A stretch of DNA of 64,000 bases from Clostridium sp. 12(A) (GCA_000526575.1 JAGI01000002.1:124001-188000), one strand, 5' to 3'; shown: positions 26,159 through 34,180, counted from the stretch's first letter. Made by a program: numbers and translations. Notes: generated by a model not told the origin, from the letters alone.

Positions 26159-27220
26159 ATGATAGAAGATGAGAAAATCAAAAAGAAATATTATGATGCA
26201 TTGGTAAATAAAGATGCCAATTATGACGGTATATTTTTCGCAGCCATTAAAACAACAGGCGTATTCTGCCATGCCACCTGCCCGGCAAAAAAGCCCAAAT
26301 ATGAGAATTGCCTCTTTTTTCAGGATGCTCAGTCCGCTTTACTGGCTGGTTTTAGGCCATGTAAACGCTGTAACCCTCTTTCCTATCCCCATGAGTTATC
26401 CCCTCTTGTGAAAGAGATCGTATCCATGGTGGAACAAAATCCAGAAAAGCGGTGGAAGGATGAAGACTTTAAAGTGCTGGGGGCACACCCCGCCACTGCA
26501 AGGCGGCAATTTAAACAGGCCTATGGTATGACCTTTGTCCAATATGCCAGGGCCAGACGAATGGGGCTTGCCCTGCAATCCATCCGTTTAGGGGAAAAGG
26601 TCATCGATGCTCAGCTTAATGCTGGTTATGATTCAGCCAGTGGATTTAACGATGCCTTTTCAAAAATTATGGGAAATCCACCAATTAAAAAAGGAGAGAT
26701 TAACGTGCTGTACGCCAAATGGATCAACACAAAGCTTGGTCCCATGCTGAGTATTTCTGATGAAGAGTTTCTATATCTGCTTGAATTTGTTGACCGGCGC
26801 GGATTGGAGCGGGAGATTGAACGTTTAAGAAACAGGCGAAAGGCCACTATATTACCCGGAGAAACTAAGATATCAAGGCAGATAGAGGAGGAGCTGTCCC
26901 TGTACTTTGAGAATAAGCTGATTCATTTTCAGACCCCTGTCTTTTTTTTAGGATCTGATTTTCAAAAGAAAGTATGGAATGCATTACTTAAAATTCCGGC
27001 AGGAGAGGTATCCACCTATAAAAAAATAGCATCTGAAATCGGCACTCCTGATGGTGTGAGAGCCGTAGGTAATGCAAATGGAGCCAATCAGCTGGCAATT
27101 ATAATACCTTGTCACAGGGTGATTCAGACCAGTGGAGAGATCGGTGGCTATGGCGGAGGACGGGAGCGGAAACAATGGCTTCTGGACCATGAACAGAACT
27201 TTCATAAGGAAAATTTATAA
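26159..27220 (+). CDS. ada: Ada: methyl-phosphotriester sensor and O6-methylguanine-DNA methyltransferase
   Basis: 353 residues, full three-part Ada. The zinc methyl-acceptor domain has C37, C41, C68 and C71, matching E. coli C38/C42/C69/C72. An AraC-type helix-turn-helix lies at about 85-185 (Q-F-K-Q-A-Y-G-M-T-F-V-Q-Y-A-R). The methyltransferase domain has the acceptor C318 in I-I-P-C-H-R-V. It repairs alkylated DNA and, once methylated at its N-terminus, activates transcription. Its stop overlaps the convergent sigma-factor gene by 6 bases. Confidence 0.95.
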   Translation: MIEDEKIKKKYYDALVNKDANYDGIFFAAIKTTGVFCHATCPAKKPKYENCLFFQDAQSALLAGFRPCKRCNPLSYPHELSPLVKEIVSMVEQNPEKRWKDEDFKVLGAHPATARRQFKQAYGMTFVQYARARRMGLALQSIRLGEKVIDAQLNAGYDSASGFNDAFSKIMGNPPIKKGEINVLYAKWINTKLGPMLSISDEEFLYLLEFVDRRGLEREIERLRNRRKATILPGETKISRQIEEELSLYFENKLIHFQTPVFFLGSDFQKKVWNALLKIPAGEVSTYKKIASEIGTPDGVRAVGNANGANQLAIIIPCHRVIQTSGEIGGYGGGRERKQWLLDHEQNFHKENL

Positions 27221-28078
27221 AAAATCCACCAGGTATTTGCTGCGTTTTGCCACGCGAAGCCTGCCTAAGGCCCTGGTCTCAATCTGCCTGATACGTTCTC
27301 TTGTTACACCAATATGGTTTCCTACTTCCTCCAAAGTATGAGGGATATGTCCATTGAGTCCAAATCTCATATTTAATACGATCTGCTCCCTCGGATTTAA
27401 AGACGATAATTGCTTATTGATTTCTTCTTTCAGCATAACATCAGTTACACATTCTTCGGGAGATGTAATGGTTTTATCTTCAATTAAATCACCTAAAAAG
27501 GCTGAATTATCATCACCAATGGGAGTATCAAGTGAGACAATGGATGCAGAATTTAACATAATCTTGTCTATCTTTTCTACAGAAAATCCTGTCAGATCAG
27601 ACACATCCTGGGTGGTAAAGAATCCTTGCTCATGATCCAGCTGACGCAGAGCGAGTTGGACCAGGTTCACGTCATCTTTGTAATGTACCGGTAAACGAAT
27701 GGTACGGTCCTGGTCTGCGATTCCCCGAGTGATTGCCTGCCGAATCCACCAGGTAGCGTAGGTGGAAAAACGATATCCCAGGGAATAATCATACCGTTCC
27801 ACCGCTTTCATAAGGCCGATGTTTCCTTCCTGAATTAAGTCAAGTAAGGTCAAGGATTGTACATAGGCCTCATGTTTTTTTGCAATGCTGATGACAAGCC
27901 TGAGATTAGAGCTGACAAGTCGGTTTTTCGCTTCCTTATTTCCCTGGGCGGAAAGTTTGGCGAGCTTTAGTTCTTCCTGCTGTGTCAGCAAAGGGGATTT
28001 ACCTGCTTGCAATAAATACATTTTAATAGAATCGTCTGTATAGGTATCGGGTTGTTTTGTTTGAATTGCTGCTTGCAT
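27215..28078 (-). CDS. Group-2 (RpoD-like) sigma-70 factor
   Basis: 287 residues without region 1.1. Region 1.2 (S-I-K-M-Y-L-L-Q-A-G) is followed by region 2 with the core-binding and -10 helices (D-L-I-Q-E-G-N-I-G-L-M-K-A-V; Y-A-T-W-W-I-R-Q-A-I), region 3, and region 4 (T-L-E-E-V-G and V-T-R-E-R-I-R-Q-I-E). It is shorter than the housekeeping RpoD (about 370 residues), so it is an accessory primary-like sigma. An AGGAGGAG ribosome site lies before the ATG. It is 101 bases downstream of the L25/Ctc gene on the same strand, so the two may share the ctc promoter. Pairing of a stress L25 and a sigma factor suggests a general-stress unit; this is inference. Confidence 0.9.
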   Translation of the reverse strand: MQAAIQTKQPDTYTDDSIKMYLLQAGKSPLLTQQEELKLAKLSAQGNKEAKNRLVSSNLRLVISIAKKHEAYVQSLTLLDLIQEGNIGLMKAVERYDYSLGYRFSTYATWWIRQAITRGIADQDRTIRLPVHYKDDVNLVQLALRQLDHEQGFFTTQDVSDLTGFSVEKIDKIMLNSASIVSLDTPIGDDNSAFLGDLIEDKTITSPEECVTDVMLKEEINKQLSSLNPREQIVLNMRFGLNGHIPHTLEEVGNHIGVTRERIRQIETRALGRLRVAKRSKYLVDFL

Positions 28079-28179
28079 ATGACTCCTCCTTCTTTCTGAA
28101 ATAAAACACAGAGCCTCTCATGTCTTATGGCAAATCGACAATCAAGGCTCCTATGGAATCCATCATTTCTAAGTATTCA

Positions 28180-28749
28180 TTATCCAGCTGCTTCTGCTTC
28201 TTCCTTTACAGCGGAAGATCTCTTTTCCGATATTCTTAATATAATGCTGTCTGCATCCACCTGCAGATCAATGCTGTCATTCATGAATTCGGGTATATCT
28301 GCGACTGTTATCGTTGTTCCAACAGCCTTACCTTCTAAACTTATTGTAACTGTATCAATCATATCCTTTGGTAAAGAGGCGTATGGGATTTCCATTAGCA
28401 TTTTATCCAGGATACCAGTAACAACATCACTGTTTTCCAAAATGATGTGTGCCACACTGTTAACTTTTGTCTGTGGGTCCAATGCCTGAAAATCAATATG
28501 CTCTACTTTACCATTGGCAAAGTATTTATCCTTGATCTGTGTGATTATGTTCTGGTCCTCTAAATTAAGTTGAACCTTGCTTCCCAGTCGTAATTTTCGA
28601 AGCAGTTTGTCGGCAGTTCTTTGTTCCATCTGGATTGAGATAGAATCAGTGAGACCGCCTCCATATACACAGCAAGGTACAATGCCTTTTCTTCGCAATT
28701 GCTTTGCCTTTAATTGATCATTACGTTTCTCTACAGTAATAATGTCCAT
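28180..28749 (-). CDS. ctc: Ribosomal protein L25 / general stress protein Ctc
   Basis: 189 residues. The N-terminal L25 beta-barrel (about 1-90; R-R-K-G-I-V-P-C-C-V-Y-G-G) binds 5S rRNA. The C-terminal TL5/Ctc domain (about 95-180; E-I-P-Y-A-S-L-P-K-D-M-I-D) is followed by an acidic tail. AAGGAGG precedes the ATG. Its promoter is at 28884-28912 and the message has a leader of about 125 bases with a terminator-like hairpin. The sigma-factor gene follows on the same strand. Confidence 0.9.
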   Translation of the reverse strand: MDIITVEKRNDQLKAKQLRRKGIVPCCVYGGGLTDSISIQMEQRTADKLLRKLRLGSKVQLNLEDQNIITQIKDKYFANGKVEHIDFQALDPQTKVNSVAHIILENSDVVTGILDKMLMEIPYASLPKDMIDTVTISLEGKAVGTTITVADIPEFMNDSIDLQVDADSIILRISEKRSSAVKEEAEAAG

Positions 28750-28794
28750 TGTGATCCTCCTTGTGAATTGTATGGTATAAAAGGCCTGTTACTG

Positions 28795-28851
28795 AAAAAG
28801 AAGGGCCTTCATTGTCTCATCATAAAATGAAACGAACAAAAGCCCTTCTTC
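28795..28851 (-). promoter_or_regulatory. Terminator-like hairpin in the ctc leader (possible attenuator)
   Basis: In the minus-strand message AAGAAGGGC (complement of 28842-28850) pairs with GCCCTTCTT (complement of 28798-28806) followed by a U run. It lies between the ctc promoter and its start codon, and no minus-strand gene lies upstream, so it should act within the ctc leader. Confidence 0.5.
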
Positions 28852-28883
28852 AACAGACGGTTCTTTTATATCCAATTGTTCTT

Positions 28884-28912
28884 AGTATACCATATATATA
28901 AAATAAAAGCAA
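28884..28912 (-). promoter_or_regulatory. Sigma-A-type promoter of ctc
   Basis: On the minus strand TTGCTT (28907-28912), a 17-base spacer and TATACT (28884-28889). The predicted start near 28877 leaves a leader of about 125 bases. The plus-strand sequence 28913-29121 is AT-rich with no gene. Confidence 0.65.
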
Positions 28913-29121
28913 GTCTATTTCGGAAATCGTCTGTATTTTGGGTAAAAATATAAAAATAAATAAGAAAAAAATCAGTTTTTTTTCTGCTGTAAGTATTATT
29001 TGGTATCAGCTTTTTATTAGCTGCACTTATGATTTATGTAAGGAGACTTAGATTATTTTACAAGTGATTAACGTGAGGTATCTTTGGCTGGCAGCTGGAA
29101 TATTCAACTCATTCATTTTGC

Positions 29122-29150
29122 TTGACAGATATATCATTATAATATATTAT
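29122..29150 (+). promoter_or_regulatory. Promoter of the PadR operon
   Basis: TTGACA (29122-29127), 17 bases, TATTAT (29145-29150). The spacer and -10 lie inside the PadR palindrome. Confidence 0.8.
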
Positions 29151-29160
29151 GATGATATAT
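29129..29160. promoter_or_regulatory. 32-bp palindromic PadR operator
   Basis: A nearly perfect 32-bp inverted repeat (one mismatched pair, positions 29138 and 29151) with outer arms ATATATCAT and its complement. It covers the -10 box 19 bases before the PadR start codon, so autorepression is the natural reading. Confidence 0.7.
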
Positions 29161-29178
29161 AAAGAGTGAGGTATAATA

Positions 29179-29760
29179 ATGAGAGAAAACACAGGAAAAT
29201 CCAAATATGTAATGCTGGGAATGCTTGCCCGCATGCCTTTGACTGGTTATATGATTAAGAAATGGCTGGAGAATGAGTACAGTCATTTCTGGCAGGAAAG
29301 CTATGGGCAGATTTACCCCACCCTTAAAAAGATTGTGGAAGAGGGGCTTGCAGTCAGCTCTGAAAGTTCAGAACGGAGAAACGGCAGAGGCCAGATTTTA
29401 TATACCATTACAGACGCGGGTAAAAAAGAGCTTTCTGACTGGCTTTCAAAAGAGCCCGAGATCGAGAAGCTAAGATATGAAATACTGCTTAAAATTTCTT
29501 TTGGCGACAATACCACGAAAGATGTGCTTCTCGGTCATCTGGATGAATTTATTCAAAGGAATGAGAAACTCATTAAGGATATGAATGGTTACATAGAAGA
29601 GATTGAAGGAGCCAGCGGGCTGGATTTTGACTGCTCCTACAGCAAGCTGACAGCACTTTGCGGAATTCATATCTATACTGCTATGAAAGCCTGGGCCATA
29701 GAAGCAAAGGACATCATTGCCGCGAAAGGGGAAAAAGACCATGAGACAAAGAATCCGTAA
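29179..29760 (+). CDS. PadR-family transcriptional regulator
   Basis: 193 residues. An N-terminal winged helix (M-L-G-M-L-A-R-M-P-L-T-G-Y-M-I-K; Y-G-Q-I-Y-P-T-L-K-K; G-R-G-Q-I-L-Y-T-I-T wing) is followed by a longer helical C-terminal dimerisation domain (PadR subfamily with Vir_act_alpha_C). It likely represses its own operon through the palindrome at 29129-29160. The downstream membrane ferredoxin gene starts 20 bases before its stop. Confidence 0.9.
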   Translation: MRENTGKSKYVMLGMLARMPLTGYMIKKWLENEYSHFWQESYGQIYPTLKKIVEEGLAVSSESSERRNGRGQILYTITDAGKKELSDWLSKEPEIEKLRYEILLKISFGDNTTKDVLLGHLDEFIQRNEKLIKDMNGYIEEIEGASGLDFDCSYSKLTALCGIHIYTAMKAWAIEAKDIIAAKGEKDHETKNP

Positions 29761-30496
29761 AGGCATACTTGCATTTTCCATGTTAATGTTTCCCCTTACC
29801 TTTTTCCTGTTATCGCCCTATGTCATTATTTTGTCTGCCTCCACAGGGGTAATCAATGGCAGTGCCATGGTTTTTGGTTCCCTTTTTCTGTTCTCTTTTT
29901 TATTCAGCCGCATCTATTGTGGCTGGCTCTGCCCTGGCGGAGCAGTCCAGGATATGATCTCTGGAGCTAACAAAAGAAACTGGAATAGCAAAGGGAAAAA
30001 CGTATCAAAATATATTATCTGGGCGGTATGGTTGTCACTCATTCTATTACTCTGGCTGAAACATCTTCCCTTAAAGGGAGATTTTCTGTTCTTATATAAG
30101 TTCGATGGGCATTATATCATGATATATACCATTGTTATGACGATTATTTACCTGTTTGCAATTAGTACGGGACGGCGGGGAATGTGCCACAGTCTTTGCT
30201 GGATGGCTCCATTTATGGTGATAGGAGAAACCGTATCCGATTTTCTCCACATCCCAAGGTTCCGGCTAAAACCAAAGCCCGATGCTTGTGTTTCCTGCGG
30301 AAAGTGTACAAAAGAATGTCCTATGGGATTAGACATTTCCCGGATGGTAAAGTCCGGGAACACGGATTCCACGGAGTGCATTAGTTGTCTGGCATGTGTT
30401 GATATCTGTCCGAAGCATGCCATCGGTTTTGGAATTTCTCAAAAGCAAAGTCATTTGTTAGAACAAGAAACCATTCTTAGAAAGAAGGAGAATTAG
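29741..30496 (+). CDS. NapH/NosR-like membrane 4Fe-4S protein
   Basis: 251 residues from ATG 29741, inside the end of the PadR gene (AAAGGGGAAAAAG upstream). Four hydrophobic segments (about 8-28, 35-55, 85-105, 122-142) include the C-G-W-L-C-P-G-G motif of the NapH/YccM/NosR family. Two C-terminal [4Fe-4S] motifs follow: C-V-S-C-G-K-C-T-K-E-C-P and C-I-S-C-L-A-C-V-D-I-C-P. It should pass electrons across or along the membrane. The partner is plausibly the flavodoxin-like protein encoded 2 bases later. Confidence 0.85.
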   Translation: MRQRIRKGILAFSMLMFPLTFFLLSPYVIILSASTGVINGSAMVFGSLFLFSFLFSRIYCGWLCPGGAVQDMISGANKRNWNSKGKNVSKYIIWAVWLSLILLLWLKHLPLKGDFLFLYKFDGHYIMIYTIVMTIIYLFAISTGRRGMCHSLCWMAPFMVIGETVSDFLHIPRFRLKPKPDACVSCGKCTKECPMGLDISRMVKSGNTDSTECISCLACVDICPKHAIGFGISQKQSHLLEQETILRKKEN

Positions 30497-30497
30497 A

Positions 30498-30980
30498 ATG
30501 AAAGCTCTGGTGGTGTATTTTTCATTTGAAGGCAATACGAAATTAGTTGCTGAAAAGATTTCTGAAGCAATCAAAGGCGATCTGGTAGAACTAAAGACCA
30601 GCAAGGTATATCCAAAGGAAGGCGTGGGGAAATTCTTTTGGGGTGGAAAAAGTGTTCTTTTCGGGGAAGAACCGGAGCTGATAAACCCACCTATTGATAT
30701 GGGTCAGTATGATACCGTTATCATCGGCACCCCAGTTTGGGCAGGATCATTTGCACCGCCTATTAAAAGTCTGATCAGCCAATATCATATAGCAGGAAAG
30801 AGGATCGGAATATTTGCCTGCCATGGCGGGGGAGGCGCTGCAAAATGCTTTGATAAGCTAAAGAAAGCCCTTCCTGGAAATGAGTTCCTCGGTCAAATAG
30901 ATTTTGTGGAGCCGAAGAGAAAGTCTGAGGAAAACTGCCAGAAAGCAGTCACATGGGCCAGCGGTTTTAGCTCCTTATAA
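30498..30980 (+). CDS. Flavodoxin-family protein
   Basis: 160 residues with a flavodoxin FMN loop at the N-terminus (V-V-Y-F-S-F-E-G-N-T-K) and the second flavin loop T-P-V-W-A-G-S-F-A-P-P (about 77-87). It is the last gene of the PadR operon, 2 bases after the membrane ferredoxin. It is likely an electron shuttle or small quinone/flavin reductase; the substrate is unknown. Confidence 0.85.
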   Translation: MKALVVYFSFEGNTKLVAEKISEAIKGDLVELKTSKVYPKEGVGKFFWGGKSVLFGEEPELINPPIDMGQYDTVIIGTPVWAGSFAPPIKSLISQYHIAGKRIGIFACHGGGGAAKCFDKLKKALPGNEFLGQIDFVEPKRKSEENCQKAVTWASGFSSL

Positions 30981-31045
30981 TCAGATTCATATGATTGGTT
31001 TGTAATATATTCTGTATAAGTCTGTTGGAGAGAAGTTGATGTAAA

Positions 31046-31086
31046 AAAATATAAAACCGAGTAACATCGGTTTTATATTTTTTTTG
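31046..31086 (+). terminator. Strong intrinsic terminator
   Basis: A 13-bp stem (31048-31060 against 31067-31079) with a six-base loop and a run of T closes the PadR operon. Confidence 0.9.
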
Positions 31087-31125
31087 GAATATTATAAAGG
31101 ACAATCATTTTTCCAATTGGTCATA

Positions 31126-31170
31126 TGTATGCTTGACATACAACTCTTTCTATTGTATACTTGGCATACA
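31126..31170. promoter_or_regulatory. Two tandem 17-bp operator-like inverted repeats over the promoter
   Basis: TGTATGCTTGACATACA (31126-31142) and TGTATACTTGGCATACA (31154-31170) match at 15 of 17 positions. Both have arms TGTAT/ATACA and start 28 bp apart. The first contains the -35 and the second the -10, so a repressor bound here would block polymerase. The cognate protein is not identified. Confidence 0.55.
31133..31161 (+). promoter_or_regulatory. Promoter of the methyltransferase-MarR operon
   Basis: TTGACA (31133-31138), 17-base spacer, TATACT (31156-31161): a near-consensus sigma-A promoter. The expected start is near 31168. Confidence 0.85.
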
Positions 31171-31175
31171 ATTAG

Positions 31176-31191
31176 GTTAGTCAAAACTAAC
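31176..31191. promoter_or_regulatory. MarR-type operator, copy 1
   Basis: GTTAGTCAAAACTAAC has perfect 6-bp arms and a 4-base spacer, just downstream of the start point. The same sequence apart from one spacer base occurs at 34035-34050. Confidence 0.7.
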
Positions 31192-31273
31192 AAAAAGATA
31201 TTCGTTACCTATAAAAAACAGATGTCGGAAGTGTTTTGGGTCATATAAATGCACATAATAAAGGAGTGGAAAA

Positions 31274-32308
31274 ATGGTGAAACCACAATTAAGTCCCGGT
31301 CAATATTACAAATTGCTTCATCAAAAAAGAGTCACAGAGCTTTTTTTATCTGGTCTGCGCCTTCACATATTTACAGAATTAGAAGGATGGGAAACTCCAG
31401 CTTCCGTGGCAGCGAGAACAGGCCTTAACGAGCGCAATGTCTCCCTGTTCTTGAATGCCCTTGCCAGCATCGGAATGCTCGAAAAGGATGGGACACGCTT
31501 TTGCAATACCCCAGAGAGCAATGAATTTCTAAATGAAACCAGTCCCCATTATCTGGGGGAATGCCTCTTGTTCCGGGAGAATATGATGTCACTTCATAGT
31601 ATTGACGAAAAGGTGAAAAACGGTCCTGACATCCAGACACTTCATCAAAATGTTGGAGCGGAGGTATACGATTTTTGCGAAATGGCACGGGTGACAGTTC
31701 CTGAGATGTACACCGGCAGAGTTCAGTCTCTCCTTGCCGCTGTGAAAGAATTGTTCATAGACCGGCAGCCAGGTAAGATTCTTGATTTGGGAGGCGGAAG
31801 CGGAGTATTTGCAATGGAACTGGTTGCTGCATTTCCTGAGAGCAAAGGCGTGGTATTTGAACACCCCAAGGTGACAGCTTTACCCAGACGTCTCATAACG
31901 GAACGGGGCCTGAGCTCCCGGATTGAAGTCATGGAGGGGGATTTTAATAAGGATGGAATTGGTGAAGACTATGATTTAATTATAGCATCCGGTGTACTGG
32001 ATTTTGCAAAGGATCATCTGGATTCTTTTCTTGAAAAGTTAAAACATGCGCTTTCGGCCAATGGCTACTTATATATCGTCACCCATGAGGTGAGTGAAGA
32101 TTATCAAAATCCGCCAGAAAGCATCCTTGGATGGCTGTCCAGTCATTTAGATGGTCTTGATCTTCTTTTGACAAAGAATACCATAGAACAGGCCCTTATG
32201 AAGCATGGCTTCCATTGCATGGAAAAGCGTGATGTCGGTGGTATGTTTAAAGGCTTGCCGGGGAAGTTCTATCAGGTAATAAAGGAAGAGGAACACCAGG
32301 ATGATTGA
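31274..32308 (+). CDS. SAM-dependent O-methyltransferase-like protein
   Basis: 344 residues. The N-terminal winged-helix dimerisation domain (about 10-95; A-A-R-T-G-L-N-E-R-N-V-S-L-F-L-N-A-L) is as in plant-type/CrtF O-methyltransferases. It is followed by the SAM-binding fold with motif I I-L-D-L-G-G-G-S-G (169-177), the acidic loop V-F-E-H-P-K-V and a later D-L-I-I-A-S-G-V-L. It likely methylates a small hydroxylated molecule; the substrate is unknown. It overlaps the MarR gene by 8 bases and sits under an elaborately controlled promoter, which suggests an inducible response to a toxic phenolic or antibiotic-like compound (inference). Confidence 0.8.
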   Translation: MVKPQLSPGQYYKLLHQKRVTELFLSGLRLHIFTELEGWETPASVAARTGLNERNVSLFLNALASIGMLEKDGTRFCNTPESNEFLNETSPHYLGECLLFRENMMSLHSIDEKVKNGPDIQTLHQNVGAEVYDFCEMARVTVPEMYTGRVQSLLAAVKELFIDRQPGKILDLGGGSGVFAMELVAAFPESKGVVFEHPKVTALPRRLITERGLSSRIEVMEGDFNKDGIGEDYDLIIASGVLDFAKDHLDSFLEKLKHALSANGYLYIVTHEVSEDYQNPPESILGWLSSHLDGLDLLLTKNTIEQALMKHGFHCMEKRDVGGMFKGLPGKFYQVIKEEEHQDD

Positions 32309-32753
32309 TAAAAAAACTTTGGTGGTCAATGATTTTATCCGTTTGACGGAGCGGGTCGCCAATGGAAAAATGAATGTTTTAAATTTCGGGTCAGAGGATA
32401 TGACCTTTTACCGGGGAGAAATTCATATGATTAAGATGGTGGGAGATTATCCTGGTATCTTTATTTCAGAAATGGCCAGAAATTTCAGTATAACCCGGGC
32501 AGTGGTAGCCAAGACCATTCATAAGCTGGAAGAAAAAGGCTTGATTCAAAAAGTAGAAGATGAAAATGATAAAAAAAGACTTTGCCTCTATTTAACAGAC
32601 AAAGGAAAAGAAGCGTATCAGCTCCATCAGGAGTATCATAAAAAGTATGACAGCCCATTGTTTGATTACCTTGACAGCTTAAATTCAGATGAACTGGAAC
32701 TGATACAAACGTTTTTAAAACATGCCAATGATTTAGTGGGTCATCATTTCTAA
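32301..32753 (+). CDS. MarR-family transcriptional regulator
   Basis: 150 residues with the MarR winged helix: G-I-F-I-S-E-M-A-R-N-F-S-I-T-R-A-V-V as recognition region and the wing D-E-N-D-K-K-R-L-C-L-Y-L-T-D-K-G. It is translated from an ATG inside the end of the methyltransferase gene. Two matching palindromes, one at its own operon promoter (31176) and one at the promoter of the ferric-reductase-like gene (34035), are probable binding sites. Confidence 0.9.
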   Translation: MIDKKTLVVNDFIRLTERVANGKMNVLNFGSEDMTFYRGEIHMIKMVGDYPGIFISEMARNFSITRAVVAKTIHKLEEKGLIQKVEDENDKKRLCLYLTDKGKEAYQLHQEYHKKYDSPLFDYLDSLNSDELELIQTFLKHANDLVGHHF

Positions 32754-32822
32754 CATTGGATTATCTCCCCAGCATACTTTCCTTGAAAATACAGAGACTA
32801 TGGAAAGACAGGAGGTATTATC

Positions 32823-33038
32823 ATGGCAAAAGCAGGAATGAGAAGACCAAGTCCCTATGATTCCAACAATCATGGAACAGAGAATCATGAAAAAATGCAC
32901 CGTCCCCAAAATGAACAGGCTAAGGTGCCAGAGATTCAGGGAGCTGCAAAAAATGGAAATGAAAAAGCCGGCCCCATTAATGCCCCCAACTGGGCTAGAG
33001 ACGATTATAAAATGGGAAATAAGCACGACGGCAAATAA
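32823..33038 (+). CDS. Small hydrophilic protein of unknown function
   Basis: 71 residues, very polar, rich in Asn, His, Lys and Pro (S-N-N-H-G-T-E-N-H-E-K), with no cysteine and no membrane segment. GGAGGTATTATC precedes the ATG and a strong terminator follows the stop, so it is very likely a real gene. It resembles short disordered proteins common in Clostridia, but I cannot assign a function. It may belong to the MarR operon (gap 69 bases). Confidence 0.6.
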   Translation: MAKAGMRRPSPYDSNNHGTENHEKMHRPQNEQAKVPEIQGAAKNGNEKAGPINAPNWARDDYKMGNKHDGK

Positions 33039-33046
33039 AAAAGAAA

Positions 33047-33085
33047 TAAAGAAAAGCGGCTGACACTTAGCCGCTTTTCTTTTTA
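33047..33085 (+). terminator. Intrinsic terminator
   Basis: AGAAAAGCGGCT pairs with AGCCGCTTTTCT around a short loop, with TTTTT after. From here to 33262 there is no gene, only an imperfect inverted repeat CCGGCAG/CTGCCGG near 33123-33149. Confidence 0.88.
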
Positions 33086-33262
33086 TCAGTTATATTAATA
33101 AGCAAGATATGGACATGGAGGGACCGGCAGAACCCTTTGGATCCTGCCGGCTGAAGTATGAAAAAGTATATTACGAAAAGGTTCGTCGCCTCTTGTGATA
33201 TTTACTATATCTGGAAAATGTGACAGGATTTTGATAAAAGTGTGAAGAGATTGTGAAAGGGT

Positions 33263-33985
33263 CTACGTTCTTACTTTGTCCAGACGATATTTTCTGATTC
33301 TCAAAATAAAATAACCTACAAAAACAAGGGTATAAATCACAACAGACAGAATGTAATTCACCTTATAAAACATACTAAGTTCTGAGGCAGGATCAAAAGA
33401 TTCCATGACCGTGGGAATAAAGAGGACCATTAGATATATGTAAAGAAGGGCAAACCAGGGATAGGCAAGCCTCTGGACATTCTTCCATACCTTAGGTTTC
33501 ATCTTTCTTCGCACCTTTATAAAAGACGTAACCATCAATATAATCATAATCGTAAATAAAGGGAGGGTGATGATCAGAGCTATGATTCCTCTAAGATCCA
33601 GTTCCTGAGGATTTTTGATCATAGTTGGTATGTAATAAGCTCCATAGGCAAAGGAATGAGCTAAGGTAATGAGACAGGCGATGATGGATAAATACCCTCT
33701 AATGGGCATCAAAGCCTTAACGATTTTACTTTTTCGATCCAAAGCGCCAATGTACATAACAATCACAAATAAAGCAGTAGCAAAGGCACCTCTCCAGAAT
33801 ACAGAAATGATGTAGGTATAAGTCCATTCAGGAAAAACGGTGTAAAGATTCATGATCTTGTAGCAGGCACAAAATGCTATGATTGCTACGGAAAGAACGT
33901 AAAAAACTCCTGGGTGTTTTTTGATTGCACCTTTGCAGAAATACACGAAAACAAATGCTTCCAATAGTGCAGTTAAAAATATCAT
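33263..33985 (-). CDS. Ferric-reductase-like (YedZ/MsrQ-type) transmembrane protein
   Basis: 240 residues with about seven hydrophobic helices. The segment M-P-I-R-G-Y-L-S-I-I-A-C-L-I-T-L-A-H-S-F-A-Y (about 94-115) resembles the heme-binding helix of the ferric-reductase transmembrane domain. Basic stretches (V-R-R-K-M-K-P-K-V-W) mark cytoplasmic loops. It likely takes part in membrane electron transfer. TAAAGGAG lies before the ATG. The promoter at 34057-34085 carries the same palindrome as the MarR operon, so it is probably part of the MarR regulon. Confidence 0.75.
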   Translation of the reverse strand: MIFLTALLEAFVFVYFCKGAIKKHPGVFYVLSVAIIAFCACYKIMNLYTVFPEWTYTYIISVFWRGAFATALFVIVMYIGALDRKSKIVKALMPIRGYLSIIACLITLAHSFAYGAYYIPTMIKNPQELDLRGIIALIITLPLFTIMIILMVTSFIKVRRKMKPKVWKNVQRLAYPWFALLYIYLMVLFIPTVMESFDPASELSMFYKVNYILSVVIYTLVFVGYFILRIRKYRLDKVRT

Positions 33986-34034
33986 TGATTTATTTTCTCC
34001 TTTAGGATGTTGCAGTTATACGCTGCGGATTAGT

Positions 34035-34050
34035 GTTAGTCATAACTAAC
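34035..34050. promoter_or_regulatory. MarR-type operator, copy 2
   Basis: GTTAGTCATAACTAAC, identical to the site at 31176 except for one spacer base and extended to 7-bp arms by the flanking T and A. It sits over the predicted start point of the minus-strand promoter. Confidence 0.72.
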
Positions 34051-34056
34051 AAAATA

Positions 34057-34085
34057 GGTATAACACATGCATAATCCACCGTCAA
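34057..34085 (-). promoter_or_regulatory. Promoter of the ferric-reductase-like gene
   Basis: On the minus strand TTGACG (34080-34085), 17-base spacer, TATACC (34057-34062), with the operator just downstream. Confidence 0.75.
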
Positions 34086-34180
34086 GTATTTTATTAGCAA
34101 AATTGTACCTGAATAATTCAAGCTGGATTTGAAACACTAAAATGTAAAGAAAGTAAGAAAAAAGACAGGAGGGAAATATA

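Noticed and set aside
28808-28825. A four-codon mini-ORF (ATG ATG AGA CAA TGA) in the ctc leader loop as an attenuating leader peptide.
   Set aside because: No ribosome site precedes it, and its position in the hairpin loop could be chance.
33122-33150. Inverted repeat CCGGCAG/CTGCCGG as a terminator of the minus-strand ferric-reductase-like gene.
   Set aside because: No T run follows the stem on either strand.
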